From NCBI GenBank assembly GCA_963719325.1, contig CAVRBW010000014.1, positions 1 to 64,000 on the forward strand: 64,000 bases of DNA. The letters run 5' to 3'. Positions within the stretch are counted from its first letter, which is position 1, and every line of letters begins with the position of its first letter. The translations under genes were made by a program, and so were the position numbers. Under the pieces are notes generated by a model. That model was not told the DNA's origin. It saw only the letters and a list, made by a program, of their open reading frames with translations, and ran no database searches. Origin of the DNA: DATBLE01 sp963719325 (GTDB lineage Bacteria; Actinomycetota; Thermoleophilia; Gaiellales; Gaiellaceae). Shown one piece after another: positions 22,407 through 30,076 of this stretch.

Positions 22407-23189
22407 CTAGAAGTCTCCTCCTTCGAAGGCGGCCTCCTGCGCAGCCTCGCGGGTCCTCCACCGTCGCTCGAAGAGGACCGCGAGCCAGATCGAGCTTTCG
22501 AAGAGGACCATCAGGGGTGCCATCTCGAGCAGTGTCGTCACAGGGTCGACGCCGGGGAGGGCGACCGCGACCGCCGCGACGACCACGTAGCCGATGCGGC
22601 GGTTACGGCGCAGCTTCGCCGAGGGCAGCACCCCCAGGCGGGCCAGGGCGAGCACGAAGATCGGCAACTCGAAGACGATCGCGACCGCGAACAGCACCGT
22701 GATCACGAACGAGTAGTAGTCGCGCGCCCTGATCAGGATGTTGTAGTGGCTCGAGTCGTAGTCGGTGAGGAAGTGGACCGCGGCGGGGAGCGCCACGAAG
22801 TAGCCGAACATGATTCCGCACGCGAGCAGGAATGCCGCGAACGCGGTGAAGCCGGCGACGACCCGCTGCGAACGCTCGTGCATGGCGGGCGCGAGGAAGC
22901 TCCAGAGCTGCCAGAGGCAGACCGGGAGCGCGATCAACAGGCTCGCCCAGAAGCTGACCATGAACGACGTGATGAACGGCTCGGCGACGCCGAACGTCGC
23001 CGGCTTGCGCAGGTGTTCGGGGAGCGGGCGGTTGAGCCAGTCGAGGAGCTGCCCGTGGAAGGCGTAGACGCCGGCAAAGGCGACAGTGATCGCGATCAGA
23101 CAGACCACGAGCCGCGTGCGCAACTCGCCGAGGTGCTCGACGAGCGTCGCTTCCTCGCCGTGGCGCAGGCGCCGCGGGAGCGGTCTCAT
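22407..23189 (-). CDS. tatC: Twin-arginine translocase subunit TatC
   Basis: 260 residues with six membrane helices. Family segments include the N-terminal 'ATLVEHLGELRTRLVV' (E-x-L-x-E-L-R), 'PFITSFMVSFWASLLIALPV', 'FGYFVALPAAVHFLTDYDS' and 'ELPIFVLALARLGVL'. TatC recognises the twin-Arg signal and recruits TatA. The downstream adenosine deaminase gene begins at the next base after the stop. TatA is 3 bp upstream. No TatB is present, as is common in actinobacteria with a minimal Tat system or a separate tatB. Confidence 0.95.
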   Translation of the reverse strand: MRPLPRRLRHGEEATLVEHLGELRTRLVVCLIAITVAFAGVYAFHGQLLDWLNRPLPEHLRKPATFGVAEPFITSFMVSFWASLLIALPVCLWQLWSFLAPAMHERSQRVVAGFTAFAAFLLACGIMFGYFVALPAAVHFLTDYDSSHYNILIRARDYYSFVITVLFAVAIVFELPIFVLALARLGVLPSAKLRRNRRIGYVVVAAVAVALPGVDPVTTLLEMAPLMVLFESSIWLAVLFERRWRTREAAQEAAFEGGDF

Positions 23190-23192
23190 GGG

Positions 23193-23420
23193 CTACGAGT
23201 CGGACTTCGTCGACGACGTGGAGACCGCTTCCTTCTCGGTCTCGGTCGTCGCCGGCAGCTCTGCCGGTGTGTCCTCGTCCTTGCCGGTGATCGAGCTCTT
23301 GAACTCGCGCATTCCGCGCCCGAGCGAGCGGCCCATTTCGGGCAAGCGCTTGGGGCCGAAGACGAGCAGCACGATCACGAGCAGAATCGCGAGCTCCCAG
23401 GGGCCAATCCATCCAGGCAT
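23193..23420 (-). CDS. tatA: Twin-arginine translocase subunit TatA
   Basis: 75 residues: one N-terminal membrane helix ('PWELAILLVIVLLVFG'), the hinge 'FGPKRLPEMGRSLGRGMREFKSS' region with its conserved F-G-x-x-x-L-P, and an acidic disordered tail. This is the pore-forming Tat component. ATG 23420 gives the canonical short N-tail. It is 3 bp upstream of tatC in one transcript. Confidence 0.93.
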   Translation of the reverse strand: MPGWIGPWELAILLVIVLLVFGPKRLPEMGRSLGRGMREFKSSITGKDEDTPAELPATTETEKEAVSTSSTKSDS

Positions 23421-23451
23421 AGCCGGGCAAGCGTAGCGCGTTTCCTGCCGG

Positions 23452-23691
23452 GTGGCGATGGAGACATGTCGCACGATGCGCCAAAGCGCTGAACGACCAG
23501 TCGTCGTGGTGACTGGCGCCTCGAGCGGTTTCGGTCAGAAGCTCTCCCCGTGCCCCGTCGACCGGATGCTCCTCCGGATGGGCTGGAAGAGCCAGCACGC
23601 CGGCGAGCGCAAGCCGGTAGATTCTCCCGACAGCCTGTTTCGGACGCTGCCCGGCGATTCCGGAGCGCGCGCGGGCGTTTCTCGAAGGGGT
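23452..23691 (+). pseudogene. Short-chain dehydrogenase remnant: N-terminus joined to C-terminus
   Basis: In one open frame, 'RPVVVVTGASSGFGQ' (the SDR Rossmann strand and T-G-x3-G-x-G loop) is followed at once by 'DRMLLRMGWKSQHAGERKP' and 'SPDSLFRTLPGDSGA'. The latter resembles the C-terminal tail of SDRs that end in a 'RPDNLWxPVPGDhGAHG' block. Some 200 residues of the middle, including the YxxxK catalytic site, are missing, so it cannot be an active enzyme. The deletion keeps frame. The frame stays open beyond 23691 only because the GC-rich sequence lacks stops. Recognition of the tail is from memory of the family and less certain than the Rossmann motif. Confidence 0.45.
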
Positions 23692-23742
23692 CCCGCAAGA
23701 GCACGGTCTGGACGTCGGCGCGGTTGTTGCGTCGGCTTAGCT

Positions 23743-23748
23743 AAAATG
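23743..23748 (+). promoter_or_regulatory. -10 element (TAAAAT) of the suf operon
   Basis: TAAAAT sits 58 bp before the sufC GTG, just after a ggcttagcta half-palindrome. A well-spaced -35 is not obvious. A purine-rich ribosome site (gggagggac) precedes the start. No SufR repressor gene is in the window. Confidence 0.45.
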
Positions 23749-23806
23749 CGTCAGACGTCGGCGGGCGCGTGTCCTGAAGACCCGCCGGGTTGGGAGGGAC
23801 TCCGTA

Positions 23807-24577
23807 GTGGCATTGCTCGAGATCAAGAATCTGCACGTCGCGTTGGAGGACGGCACCGAGATCGTCAAGGGCGTCGACCTCGCGATCGACGCCGGCCAGG
23901 TGCACGCGGTGATGGGGCCAAACGGCTCGGGGAAGTCCACCCTGGCGTACGCCCTCATGGGCCACCCGGCATACGAGATCACCGACGGCGAGATCCTCTT
24001 CGAAGGCGAGGACCTCGTCGAGCTCGAGGCAGATGCCCGCGCGCAGCGCGGCCTGTTCCTCGCGTTCCAGTACCCGCACGCCGTCCCCGGCGTGACGGTG
24101 ACGAACTTCCTGCGCTCGGCGATCAACTCGATTCGCAAGGCACGGGCCGGCAAGGACGACCCCATTCCGATCCCCGAGTTCCGGAAGGAGCTGCTCGCGC
24201 GGATGGAGGACATGAAGGTCTCCCGCGAGCTCGCGCAGCGCTACATCAACGACGGCTTTTCCGGCGGCGAGCGCAAGAAGATGGAGATGCTGCAGCTCGC
24301 GATGCTGAAGCCGAGGCTCGCCGTGCTCGACGAAACCGACACCGGACTGGACATCGACGCGCTCAAGGTGGTCGGGGAGGGCGTTCAGAAGCTGATCGGC
24401 CCTGACATGGGTGCGCTCGTCATCACCCACTACCCGCGTATCCTCGGCTACATCAAGCCGGACTACGTCCACGTGTTCGCCGACGGTCGGATCGTCGCCG
24501 AGGGCGGGTCGGAGCTGGCGCAGAAGCTCGAAGCCGAGGGCTACGAGGCGTTCGTCCCGGAGGTGGTGCCGTCATGA
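23807..24577 (+). CDS. sufC: Fe-S cluster assembly ATPase SufC
   Basis: 256 residues, ABC ATPase of the SufBCD scaffold complex. Walker A is 'GPNGSGKST' (~38-46), the Q-loop lies in 'FQYPHAVPGV', the signature is 'FSGGERKKMEML', Walker B is 'LAVLDETDTGLD' and the H-switch is 'VITHYPRIL'. ATP hydrolysis remodels SufBD during cluster formation. GTG 23807 follows gggagggac at suitable spacing. Its stop overlaps sufB by ATGA. Confidence 0.96.
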   Translation: MALLEIKNLHVALEDGTEIVKGVDLAIDAGQVHAVMGPNGSGKSTLAYALMGHPAYEITDGEILFEGEDLVELEADARAQRGLFLAFQYPHAVPGVTVTNFLRSAINSIRKARAGKDDPIPIPEFRKELLARMEDMKVSRELAQRYINDGFSGGERKKMEMLQLAMLKPRLAVLDETDTGLDIDALKVVGEGVQKLIGPDMGALVITHYPRILGYIKPDYVHVFADGRIVAEGGSELAQKLEAEGYEAFVPEVVPS

Positions 24578-25986
24578 GCAAGCCGGAGACCCAGGTCGTC
24601 GCCGAGATCGGCCAGGACTACAAGTACGGTTTCCACGAGACCGAGGACTACTTCTTCAAGTCCGGCCGTGGGCTCTCGAAGGAGATCGTCGAGGCGATCT
24701 CCTCCCAGAAGAACGAGCCCGACTGGATGCGGAAGTTCCGGCTGAAGTCGCTCGACTATTTCGAGCGCCGCCCGCTTCCGCGCTGGGGCGGCGACATGAG
24801 CGGAATCGACTTCGACAACATCTTCTATTACATCCGTCCGACCGAGAAGCAGGCGACCTCCTGGGAGGACCTGCCGCCGGACATCAAGAACACGTGGGAC
24901 CGGCTCGGGATCCCGGAGGCGGAACGGAAGTTCCTCGCCGGCGTCGGCGCCCAGTACGAGAGCGAGGTCGTCTACCACAAGCTCCAGGAGGACCTCACGA
25001 AGAAGGGCGTGCTCTTCCTCGACATGGACTCGGGCCTCCGCGAGCACGAGGACCTCGTCAAGCAGTACTTCGGCACGATCATCCCGCAGAACGACAACAA
25101 GTTCGCGGCGCTCAACTCGGCGGTCTGGTCGGGCGGCTCGTTCATCTACGTGCCTCCGGGCGTGTCGATCGAGATGCCGCTCCAGGCCTATTTCCGGATC
25201 AACGCCGAGAACATGGGTCAGTTCGAGCGGACGCTGATCATCGTCGACGAGGGCGCCTACGTGCACTACGTCGAGGGCTGTACGGCTCCGATCTACTCGT
25301 CGGACTCGCTGCACTCGGCCGTGGTCGAGATCATCGTCAAGCCGGGCGGCCGCTGCCGCTACACGACGATCCAGAACTGGTCGACGAACGTCTACAACCT
25401 CGTCACCAAGCGCGCGGTCGCCTACGAGAACGCGACGATGGAGTGGGTGGACGGCAACCTCGGGTCGAAGCTGACGATGAAGTACCCGGCGATCTGGCTG
25501 ATGGGCGAAGGAGCCCACGGCGAGGTCCTCTCGATCGCCTTCGCAAACCAGGGCCAGCACCAGGACGCCGGCGGCAAGGCCGTCCACGTCGCGCCGAACA
25601 CCTCGTCGGTGATCACCTCGAAGTCGATCTCGAAGAACGGCGGGCGTGCCGGCTACCGCGGCTTGCTCGAGGTCGCGAACGGAGCCCACGGTGCTCGTTC
25701 GAAGGTCGTCTGCGACGCGCTGATCCTCGACGAGGACTCACGCTCCGACACCTACCCGTACATCCGGATCGACGAGAACGACGTCGACATCGGCCACGAG
25801 GCGACGGTCTCGAAGATCGGCGAGGAGCAGCTCTTCTACCTGATGTCGCGCGGCCTGTCGGAGGCAGAGGCGAGCGCGATGATCGTCTCCGGCTTCGTCG
25901 AGCCGATCACGAAGGAGCTTCCCCTGGAGTACGCCGTCGAGATGAACCGGCTGATCCAGCTGCAGATGGAAGGCTCTGTTGGCTAG
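24574..25986 (+). CDS. sufB: Fe-S cluster scaffold SufB
   Basis: 470 residues of the right-handed beta-helix SufB/D family, normal length. Typical blocks are 'YKYGFHETEDYFFKSGRGLS', 'GSFIYVPPGVSIEMPLQAYFR', 'VHYVEGCTAPIYSSDSLH' (conserved Cys), 'MGEGAHGEVLSIAFANQGQ' and the C-terminal 'DIGHEATVSKIGEEQLFYLM'. It holds the nascent cluster together with SufD. The ATG overlaps the sufC stop. The stop codon lies inside the first unit of a 39-bp tandem duplication. Confidence 0.96.
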   Translation: MSKPETQVVAEIGQDYKYGFHETEDYFFKSGRGLSKEIVEAISSQKNEPDWMRKFRLKSLDYFERRPLPRWGGDMSGIDFDNIFYYIRPTEKQATSWEDLPPDIKNTWDRLGIPEAERKFLAGVGAQYESEVVYHKLQEDLTKKGVLFLDMDSGLREHEDLVKQYFGTIIPQNDNKFAALNSAVWSGGSFIYVPPGVSIEMPLQAYFRINAENMGQFERTLIIVDEGAYVHYVEGCTAPIYSSDSLHSAVVEIIVKPGGRCRYTTIQNWSTNVYNLVTKRAVAYENATMEWVDGNLGSKLTMKYPAIWLMGEGAHGEVLSIAFANQGQHQDAGGKAVHVAPNTSSVITSKSISKNGGRAGYRGLLEVANGAHGARSKVVCDALILDEDSRSDTYPYIRIDENDVDIGHEATVSKIGEEQLFYLMSRGLSEAEASAMIVSGFVEPITKELPLEYAVEMNRLIQLQMEGSVG

Positions 25987-26055
25987 CGGGAATCGCGCGA
26001 GCCGATTCCCGGGTGTGTTGGCTAGCGGGAATCGCAGGAGCCGATTCCCGGGTGT
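25978..26055 (+). repeat. Tandem duplication of a 39-bp palindromic unit at the sufB stop
   Basis: Two adjacent 39-bp units (25978-26016 and 26017-26055) differ at two bases. Each contains a 9-bp inverted repeat (cgggaatcg / cgattcccg) with a 7-nt loop. The sufB TAG is in unit 1 and the VOC gene begins 3 nt after unit 2. The hairpins could attenuate or stabilise the mRNA between sufB and the following genes. Confidence 0.9.
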
Positions 26056-26058
26056 CGG

Positions 26059-26436
26059 TTGATCGAGGTCGAGCGTGCGGACTTCGTGTCCGTGCTCGTC
26101 ACCGATCTCGACCGCGCGAAGGCCTTCTACGGCGTGACGCTGGGCCTGCGCCGGAACCCGCACGCGCACGACTCGTATCCGGAGTTCGAGCTCGGGAACC
26201 TGACGATCGCCCTGCGCGAGTCGGACGGCTCGTTCTCGCCGAGCTCGACGGCGATTGCCCTGCGCGTGCCCGACGTCGGCGAGGCGCGCGCGACGCTCGA
26301 GGAGGCGGGGATCGCATTCGACGGGGAGACGTTCGACACCGGCGTCTGTCACGTCGCCTTCTTCGCCGACCCCGACGGGAACGACCTGGCGCTGCACCGG
26401 CGGTACGCTCCGTTCGCCGACGGCACGCAACCCTAG
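26059..26436 (+). CDS. VOC (glyoxalase/bleomycin resistance fold) family protein
   Basis: 125 residues forming one vicinal oxygen chelate module pair. 'DFVSVLVTDLDRAKAFYGVTLGL' is the first beta-alpha unit, and 'CHVAFFADPDGNDLALHRRY' carries the C-terminal metal-site Glu/His positions in degenerate form. The usual first-strand His is replaced (F-V-S-V), so metal-dependent catalysis is uncertain. It sits between sufB and sufD, starting at TTG 26059, which is unusual for a suf operon. Role unknown. Confidence 0.8.
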   Translation: MIEVERADFVSVLVTDLDRAKAFYGVTLGLRRNPHAHDSYPEFELGNLTIALRESDGSFSPSSTAIALRVPDVGEARATLEEAGIAFDGETFDTGVCHVAFFADPDGNDLALHRRYAPFADGTQP

Positions 26437-26440
26437 CTTC

Positions 26441-27736
26441 ATGGCTTCCACATCTCGCGCTGACCTGCTCGCGCACTACCGCGAGCTGCCCCTGCCGGAC
26501 ACGACGCAGGAGGCCTGGCGCTTCACCGATCTTTCCGGCTTCGACCCGGATGCCTTCGGCCGAAACGGGCATGACGGGGGACAGCCGCCGGCCGGGTCGA
26601 TGCTCGACATCGACGTCGCCGGCGTGGCGGTCGTCGGCGAGGACGGGATCGAGATCGAGCGGGCGCCCGACGGCGTCACCTTCGAGGCGCTGGCCGGCCA
26701 CGAGCTGCTCGGCACGCTGGTCGGGGCAGACGACAAGTTCACCGCCCACAATGCGGCCAGCTGGGAGCACGGTTTGCTCGTCCGCGTCCCGACGGGCGTG
26801 GTGCTCGAACAGCCGCTCTACGTCCGGATCGCGAATGCGACTGACGGCGGCTCGCTCTTCTGGCGCCTGCTCGTCGTCGCCGAGCCGCAGAGCCGTTTCA
26901 CCCTGATCGAGGAGTACGTCTCGGGCGCACCCGACCTTGCCGGATACTCGAACGCGGCCGTCGAGCTGTTCGTCGAGCAGGGCGCGAAGCTCGAGTACGT
27001 CTCGCTGCAGAACCTGTCGCGCGAGACGTGGCATTTCGCGACGCATCACGCACGCGTCGGCCGCGACGCCGAGCTCGATTGGGTCGCCGGCGGTTTCGGC
27101 TCGAAGAAGGGCAAGACGCGCATCCAGAACGACCTTGCCGGCCAAGGTGCGACCTCGCGGGTGACGGGTGCGTACTTCGCCGACGGCTCGCAGCACCTCG
27201 ACTACGACACGTTCCAGGAGCACATCGCGCCGCATACGACCTCCGACTTCGCGTTCAAGGGTGCGCTGCGCGACCAGGCATCGACGGTGTGGCGGGGAAT
27301 GATTCGTGTCGAGCCCGACGCGCAGAAGACGAACGCCTACCAGGAGAACCGGAACCTGCTGCTCTCGCGCGAGGCGCACGCCGACTCGATTCCCGGCCTC
27401 GAGATCCTCGCCAACGACGTCCGCTGCACACACGGCGCGACGCTGGGCCAGGTCGACCGCGAGCAGCTCTTCTACCTGATGTCGCGCGGGCTTTCGCGCT
27501 CGGAGGCGGAGCGCCTGATCGTGCGTGGCTTCTTCCAGGACGTGCTCGACCGGATCGAGCTCGAACCGGTGCGCGAGGCGCTCGCGGCCGCGCTCGAAGC
27601 CAGGATCCCTCAGACGCTTAGTAGAACACTGTCCGCGTCAGGTGGTGCGGGTAGTGCGTGCGGTGGAACGGCACCCACAAGCGGGCGTCGACCTGCGGGA
27701 CGATCACCTGGAGGTCGGGTGGGCGGAGGTCGTTGA
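26441..27736 (+). CDS. sufD: Fe-S cluster assembly protein SufD
   Basis: 431 residues as read. The N-terminal 'LPLPDTTQEAWRFTDLS' and the SufB/D beta-helix blocks 'ATHHARVGRDAELDWVAGGFG', 'KGALRDQASTVWRGMIRV' and 'CTHGATLGQVDREQLFYLM' identify it. SufD partners SufB and SufC. The homologous part ends near 27620 ('ALEARIP'). The frame then runs on for ~39 Ser/Gly/Arg-rich residues into the 3' end of the convergent queuosine-salvage gene, overlapping it by 119 bp; this tail is probably non-homologous. ATG 26441 lies 4 nt after the VOC stop. Confidence 0.92.
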   Translation: MASTSRADLLAHYRELPLPDTTQEAWRFTDLSGFDPDAFGRNGHDGGQPPAGSMLDIDVAGVAVVGEDGIEIERAPDGVTFEALAGHELLGTLVGADDKFTAHNAASWEHGLLVRVPTGVVLEQPLYVRIANATDGGSLFWRLLVVAEPQSRFTLIEEYVSGAPDLAGYSNAAVELFVEQGAKLEYVSLQNLSRETWHFATHHARVGRDAELDWVAGGFGSKKGKTRIQNDLAGQGATSRVTGAYFADGSQHLDYDTFQEHIAPHTTSDFAFKGALRDQASTVWRGMIRVEPDAQKTNAYQENRNLLLSREAHADSIPGLEILANDVRCTHGATLGQVDREQLFYLMSRGLSRSEAERLIVRGFFQDVLDRIELEPVREALAAALEARIPQTLSRTLSASGGAGSACGGTAPTSGRRPAGRSPGGRVGGGR

Positions 27737-28592
27737 TCTGCCTGCACAGCTCGTCGCAGGCGTAGATCGTGTGGGCTCGGATCTCCACTTCCCAGGCCGA
27801 GCCTGCCTCGATCGGGACACCGGCGCGGATCGCAGTCTCGAGCTCGTCGCTGTACTGCGTGATCCCGAGGATCCGGAGCGCCGCGGGGACGATGTAGTCG
27901 GCGAACGCGGTCAGGCGGGCGAGGTCGGCGAAGCCGGACCCGCCCGGAAGCGACGCGTGCAGGATCCAGACCGAGAGCTGCGCGAGCTTCCAGAAGCGCA
28001 CCGTCTCTCCGCCGTAGACGGCCACGTCGTCGAATCGCGGGAAGTCGCGGACGAGCGTCTCGAGGAAGCCGTTGCCGCCGTCGTACAGGCGTGTTGGGGA
28101 GGCGGCGAGGACGTTCGAAAAGCGCCCGTCGTAACGGGCGACCAGCGTCTCGCCCACCTCCCGCAGGATGCGGGCGCGCTCGTCGAGGAGCTGCAGCTCG
28201 CTGTTTCCGCCTCGGAAGATGTCGCGCAGGTCCGCCACGGCCACCCCGCGAAGCCAGCCGCCGTCGAGAACCGGAAACCCTTCCGCCAGCGCGCGCTGGA
28301 GGCAGTAGTGCAGGCCGTCGGCGTCCGCGAGGACCCGGCCCTCGTGTTCGATCTCCCAGCGTTGCCTTGAGTCGAAGCCGGTGAACGCGAAGTTGATCGA
28401 CGTGGCGGTGAGGACGAAGTCGACGATGCGATCGCGCTCGAGCTCGAGCGGGAACGGAAGCAGGAACGCAGGCGGCGGCAGCTCCTCATAGGCGAGCCAG
28501 CCGGCGTGCTCGGTCAGCCGATCGAGGTCGAGCGACACATCGCTCGACTCGGCGACCACCGGCAACACGCTGTCGAGCACGGGGTGCGACAC
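27618..28592 (-). CDS. Queuosine salvage protein (Qng1/DUF2419 family)
   Basis: 324 residues. Family blocks: 'TATSINFAFTGFDSRQRWEIE' region, 'YDGRFSNVLAAS', 'LVRDFPRFDDVA', 'RFWKLAQLSVWIL', 'ARLTAFADYIVPAALRILG', 'YSDEL' and 'GSAWEVEIRAHTIYACDEL'. DUF2419 proteins are queuosine 5'-phosphate nucleosidases that release queuine for tRNA-guanine transglycosylase. That would let this bacterium recycle the base without de novo synthesis. No tgt or que gene is in the window. It is the 3'-most gene of a minus-strand block that interrupts the suf genes. Confidence 0.8.
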   Translation of the reverse strand: MSHPVLDSVLPVVAESSDVSLDLDRLTEHAGWLAYEELPPPAFLLPFPLELERDRIVDFVLTATSINFAFTGFDSRQRWEIEHEGRVLADADGLHYCLQRALAEGFPVLDGGWLRGVAVADLRDIFRGGNSELQLLDERARILREVGETLVARYDGRFSNVLAASPTRLYDGGNGFLETLVRDFPRFDDVAVYGGETVRFWKLAQLSVWILHASLPGGSGFADLARLTAFADYIVPAALRILGITQYSDELETAIRAGVPIEAGSAWEVEIRAHTIYACDELCRQINDLRPPDLQVIVPQVDARLWVPFHRTHYPHHLTRTVFY

Positions 28593-28613
28593 GGGTGCAT
28601 TCGACCAGAATCG

Positions 28614-29576
28614 CTAGCCGTTGCGGCGGCGAAGCACGAACACGATCGGCACCACGGCGGCAAGTGCAAGGTACGGACTGAGCTCGACTCGGCCGGGGAC
28701 GCCGACCGGTCGGGTCGGTCCGGCTCCCAGTCGCGTGCGCACGGTGCGAACGACCTTGGCGAGCTCGCTCTCATCGAACACACGCCGGCCGAGCCCGGTT
28801 CCGAGGATCTGCAAAGGCGCCAGGGAGCGGCGGTCCGGTCGATAGCGCTCGGCCCGACCACTCGTCGTGTAGACACGCTCGCGAGGGTTCCAGAAGCGTA
28901 CGACGAGCAGGACGATGTGCTCGGAACGGAGCTCGCGCGCGACCGTTTCAGGGGAGTAGACGCTGCTCTCGCCGTCGGTGAGGAGGATCGCGATCTTGTG
29001 CTTCGTGCCTTGCCGGAAATAGCGGGCGGTGGCGAGCTGGGTGAGCGGGTCGAAGCTCGTGGCGATGCCGTAGACGGCCTGGCCGCTCTCGGCGGGCGGA
29101 CGCTGGATTCCGATCGCCCGGTGCAGGACGGCCGAGAAGAGCGCCCGGTTGCCGGTCGGGAACAGGTGGGGTAGAGGACGGTCGGTCAGCGAAGCGACGC
29201 CGGCGGGCACGTCCGCCAGCCGGCTCCGGAGCCGTTCGGCGGCGCTCAGCGCCCGGTCGTAGCGGGTCGGGCGGTGGGGGAGCCGGGCGAGCATCGATCG
29301 CGAGATGTCGACGACGAAATAGATCTCGGTGTCCGTCCGCAGCGACTTCGCATCCGAAGTGCGGATCGCGGGCCTGGCCGTGGCGGCCGCGAGCAGCGCG
29401 AGCGCAACCGAGACGCCGACCACGCTCGCGGCCCTGGCGCCGAAGCCCGGCGCGGTGAGGCCGACGCGACCGCGGACCTTCGCGTCCCTGCGCTCTCGGA
29501 CGATCGCGGCGCCCACCGGCACCAGGGCGGCGGCTGCGACGATCCAGCCCAGCGGGGTCAGGAACTCGACCATCAA
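28614..29576 (-). CDS. VWA domain membrane protein, BatA-like
   Basis: 320 residues. Two N-terminal hydrophobic segments and one at the C-terminus ('LALAAVVPIVFVL') flank a von Willebrand A domain whose MIDAS motif is 'VVDISRSM' (D-x-S-x-S) with the later Thr/Asp in 'ILLTDGESS'. This is the BatA/B layout found with MoxR and DUF58 proteins. These clusters act in envelope maintenance or metal-dependent complex assembly. The start overlaps the preceding gene by 4 bp (or begins at the next Met, 29573). Confidence 0.82.
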   Translation of the reverse strand: MMVEFLTPLGWIVAAAALVPVGAAIVRERRDAKVRGRVGLTAPGFGARAASVVGVSVALALLAAATARPAIRTSDAKSLRTDTEIYFVVDISRSMLARLPHRPTRYDRALSAAERLRSRLADVPAGVASLTDRPLPHLFPTGNRALFSAVLHRAIGIQRPPAESGQAVYGIATSFDPLTQLATARYFRQGTKHKIAILLTDGESSVYSPETVARELRSEHIVLLVVRFWNPRERVYTTSGRAERYRPDRRSLAPLQILGTGLGRRVFDESELAKVVRTVRTRLGAGPTRPVGVPGRVELSPYLALAAVVPIVFVLRRRNG

Positions 29577-30076
29577 TACCCGGTTCCGGGTGCCGCCGTC
29601 CCGGACCTACCGACGGATCGGTTCTTCTCGGACGCGGGCTTGCCGATCGGCCGGCCGTTCTGCACCGACCGGGTCAGCAACAGCTCGAGGTCGTAGGCGG
29701 CGTCTTCGTTCGCCGGATCCAGGCGCAGTGCGCCCTGCAACTCCGTCACGGCGAGCGCGAGGGCCTGTCTCCGATCGGGCTGCGCTGCCGCGTTCTTGAC
29801 CTCTAACAGCCCTGCGAGCAGCCTGGCGTGCGAGCGCGACGACCGCGAACCCGACCGGGCCAGCTCGTCGAAGCGTGCGACCGCCTCCTCTCGAAGACGC
29901 AGGGCGGGTAGCACCGCATCGGTTCGCTCCGCCTGGCGGGTGAGCGCAATCGCGCGTGTCCAGCCGTCTGCGTCCGTGCCCCGAGGCGTCAATTCCGCGT
30001 ACGCAAGGACGGCACAGGTAGCCGCCGCTCCCACCAGCGACCCGAGCGCCAGCGCTTGCCGGATCCGACCATTCAT
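29573..30076 (-). CDS. Single-pass membrane protein with helical repeat, between VWA genes
   Basis: 167 residues with one N-terminal membrane helix ('ALALGSLVGAAATCAVLAYA') and an external helical part with TPR-like 'LQGALRLDPANEDAAYDLELLL'. In Bat clusters this position is often taken by a TPR protein (BatE-like). ATG 30076 overlaps the stop of the upstream VWA gene (ATGA), and its own stop overlaps BatA-like. No enzymatic motif is present. Confidence 0.72.
   Translation of the reverse strand: MNGRIRQALALGSLVGAAATCAVLAYAELTPRGTDADGWTRAIALTRQAERTDAVLPALRLREEAVARFDELARSGSRSSRSHARLLAGLLEVKNAAAQPDRRQALALAVTELQGALRLDPANEDAAYDLELLLTRSVQNGRPIGKPASEKNRSVGRSGTAAPGTGY

Noticed and set aside
23692..24405. 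Long plus-strand frame overlapping sufC as one protein with the SDR remnant
   Set aside because: Beyond 23691 it is Arg/Gly/Pro-rich shadow of sufC in another frame.
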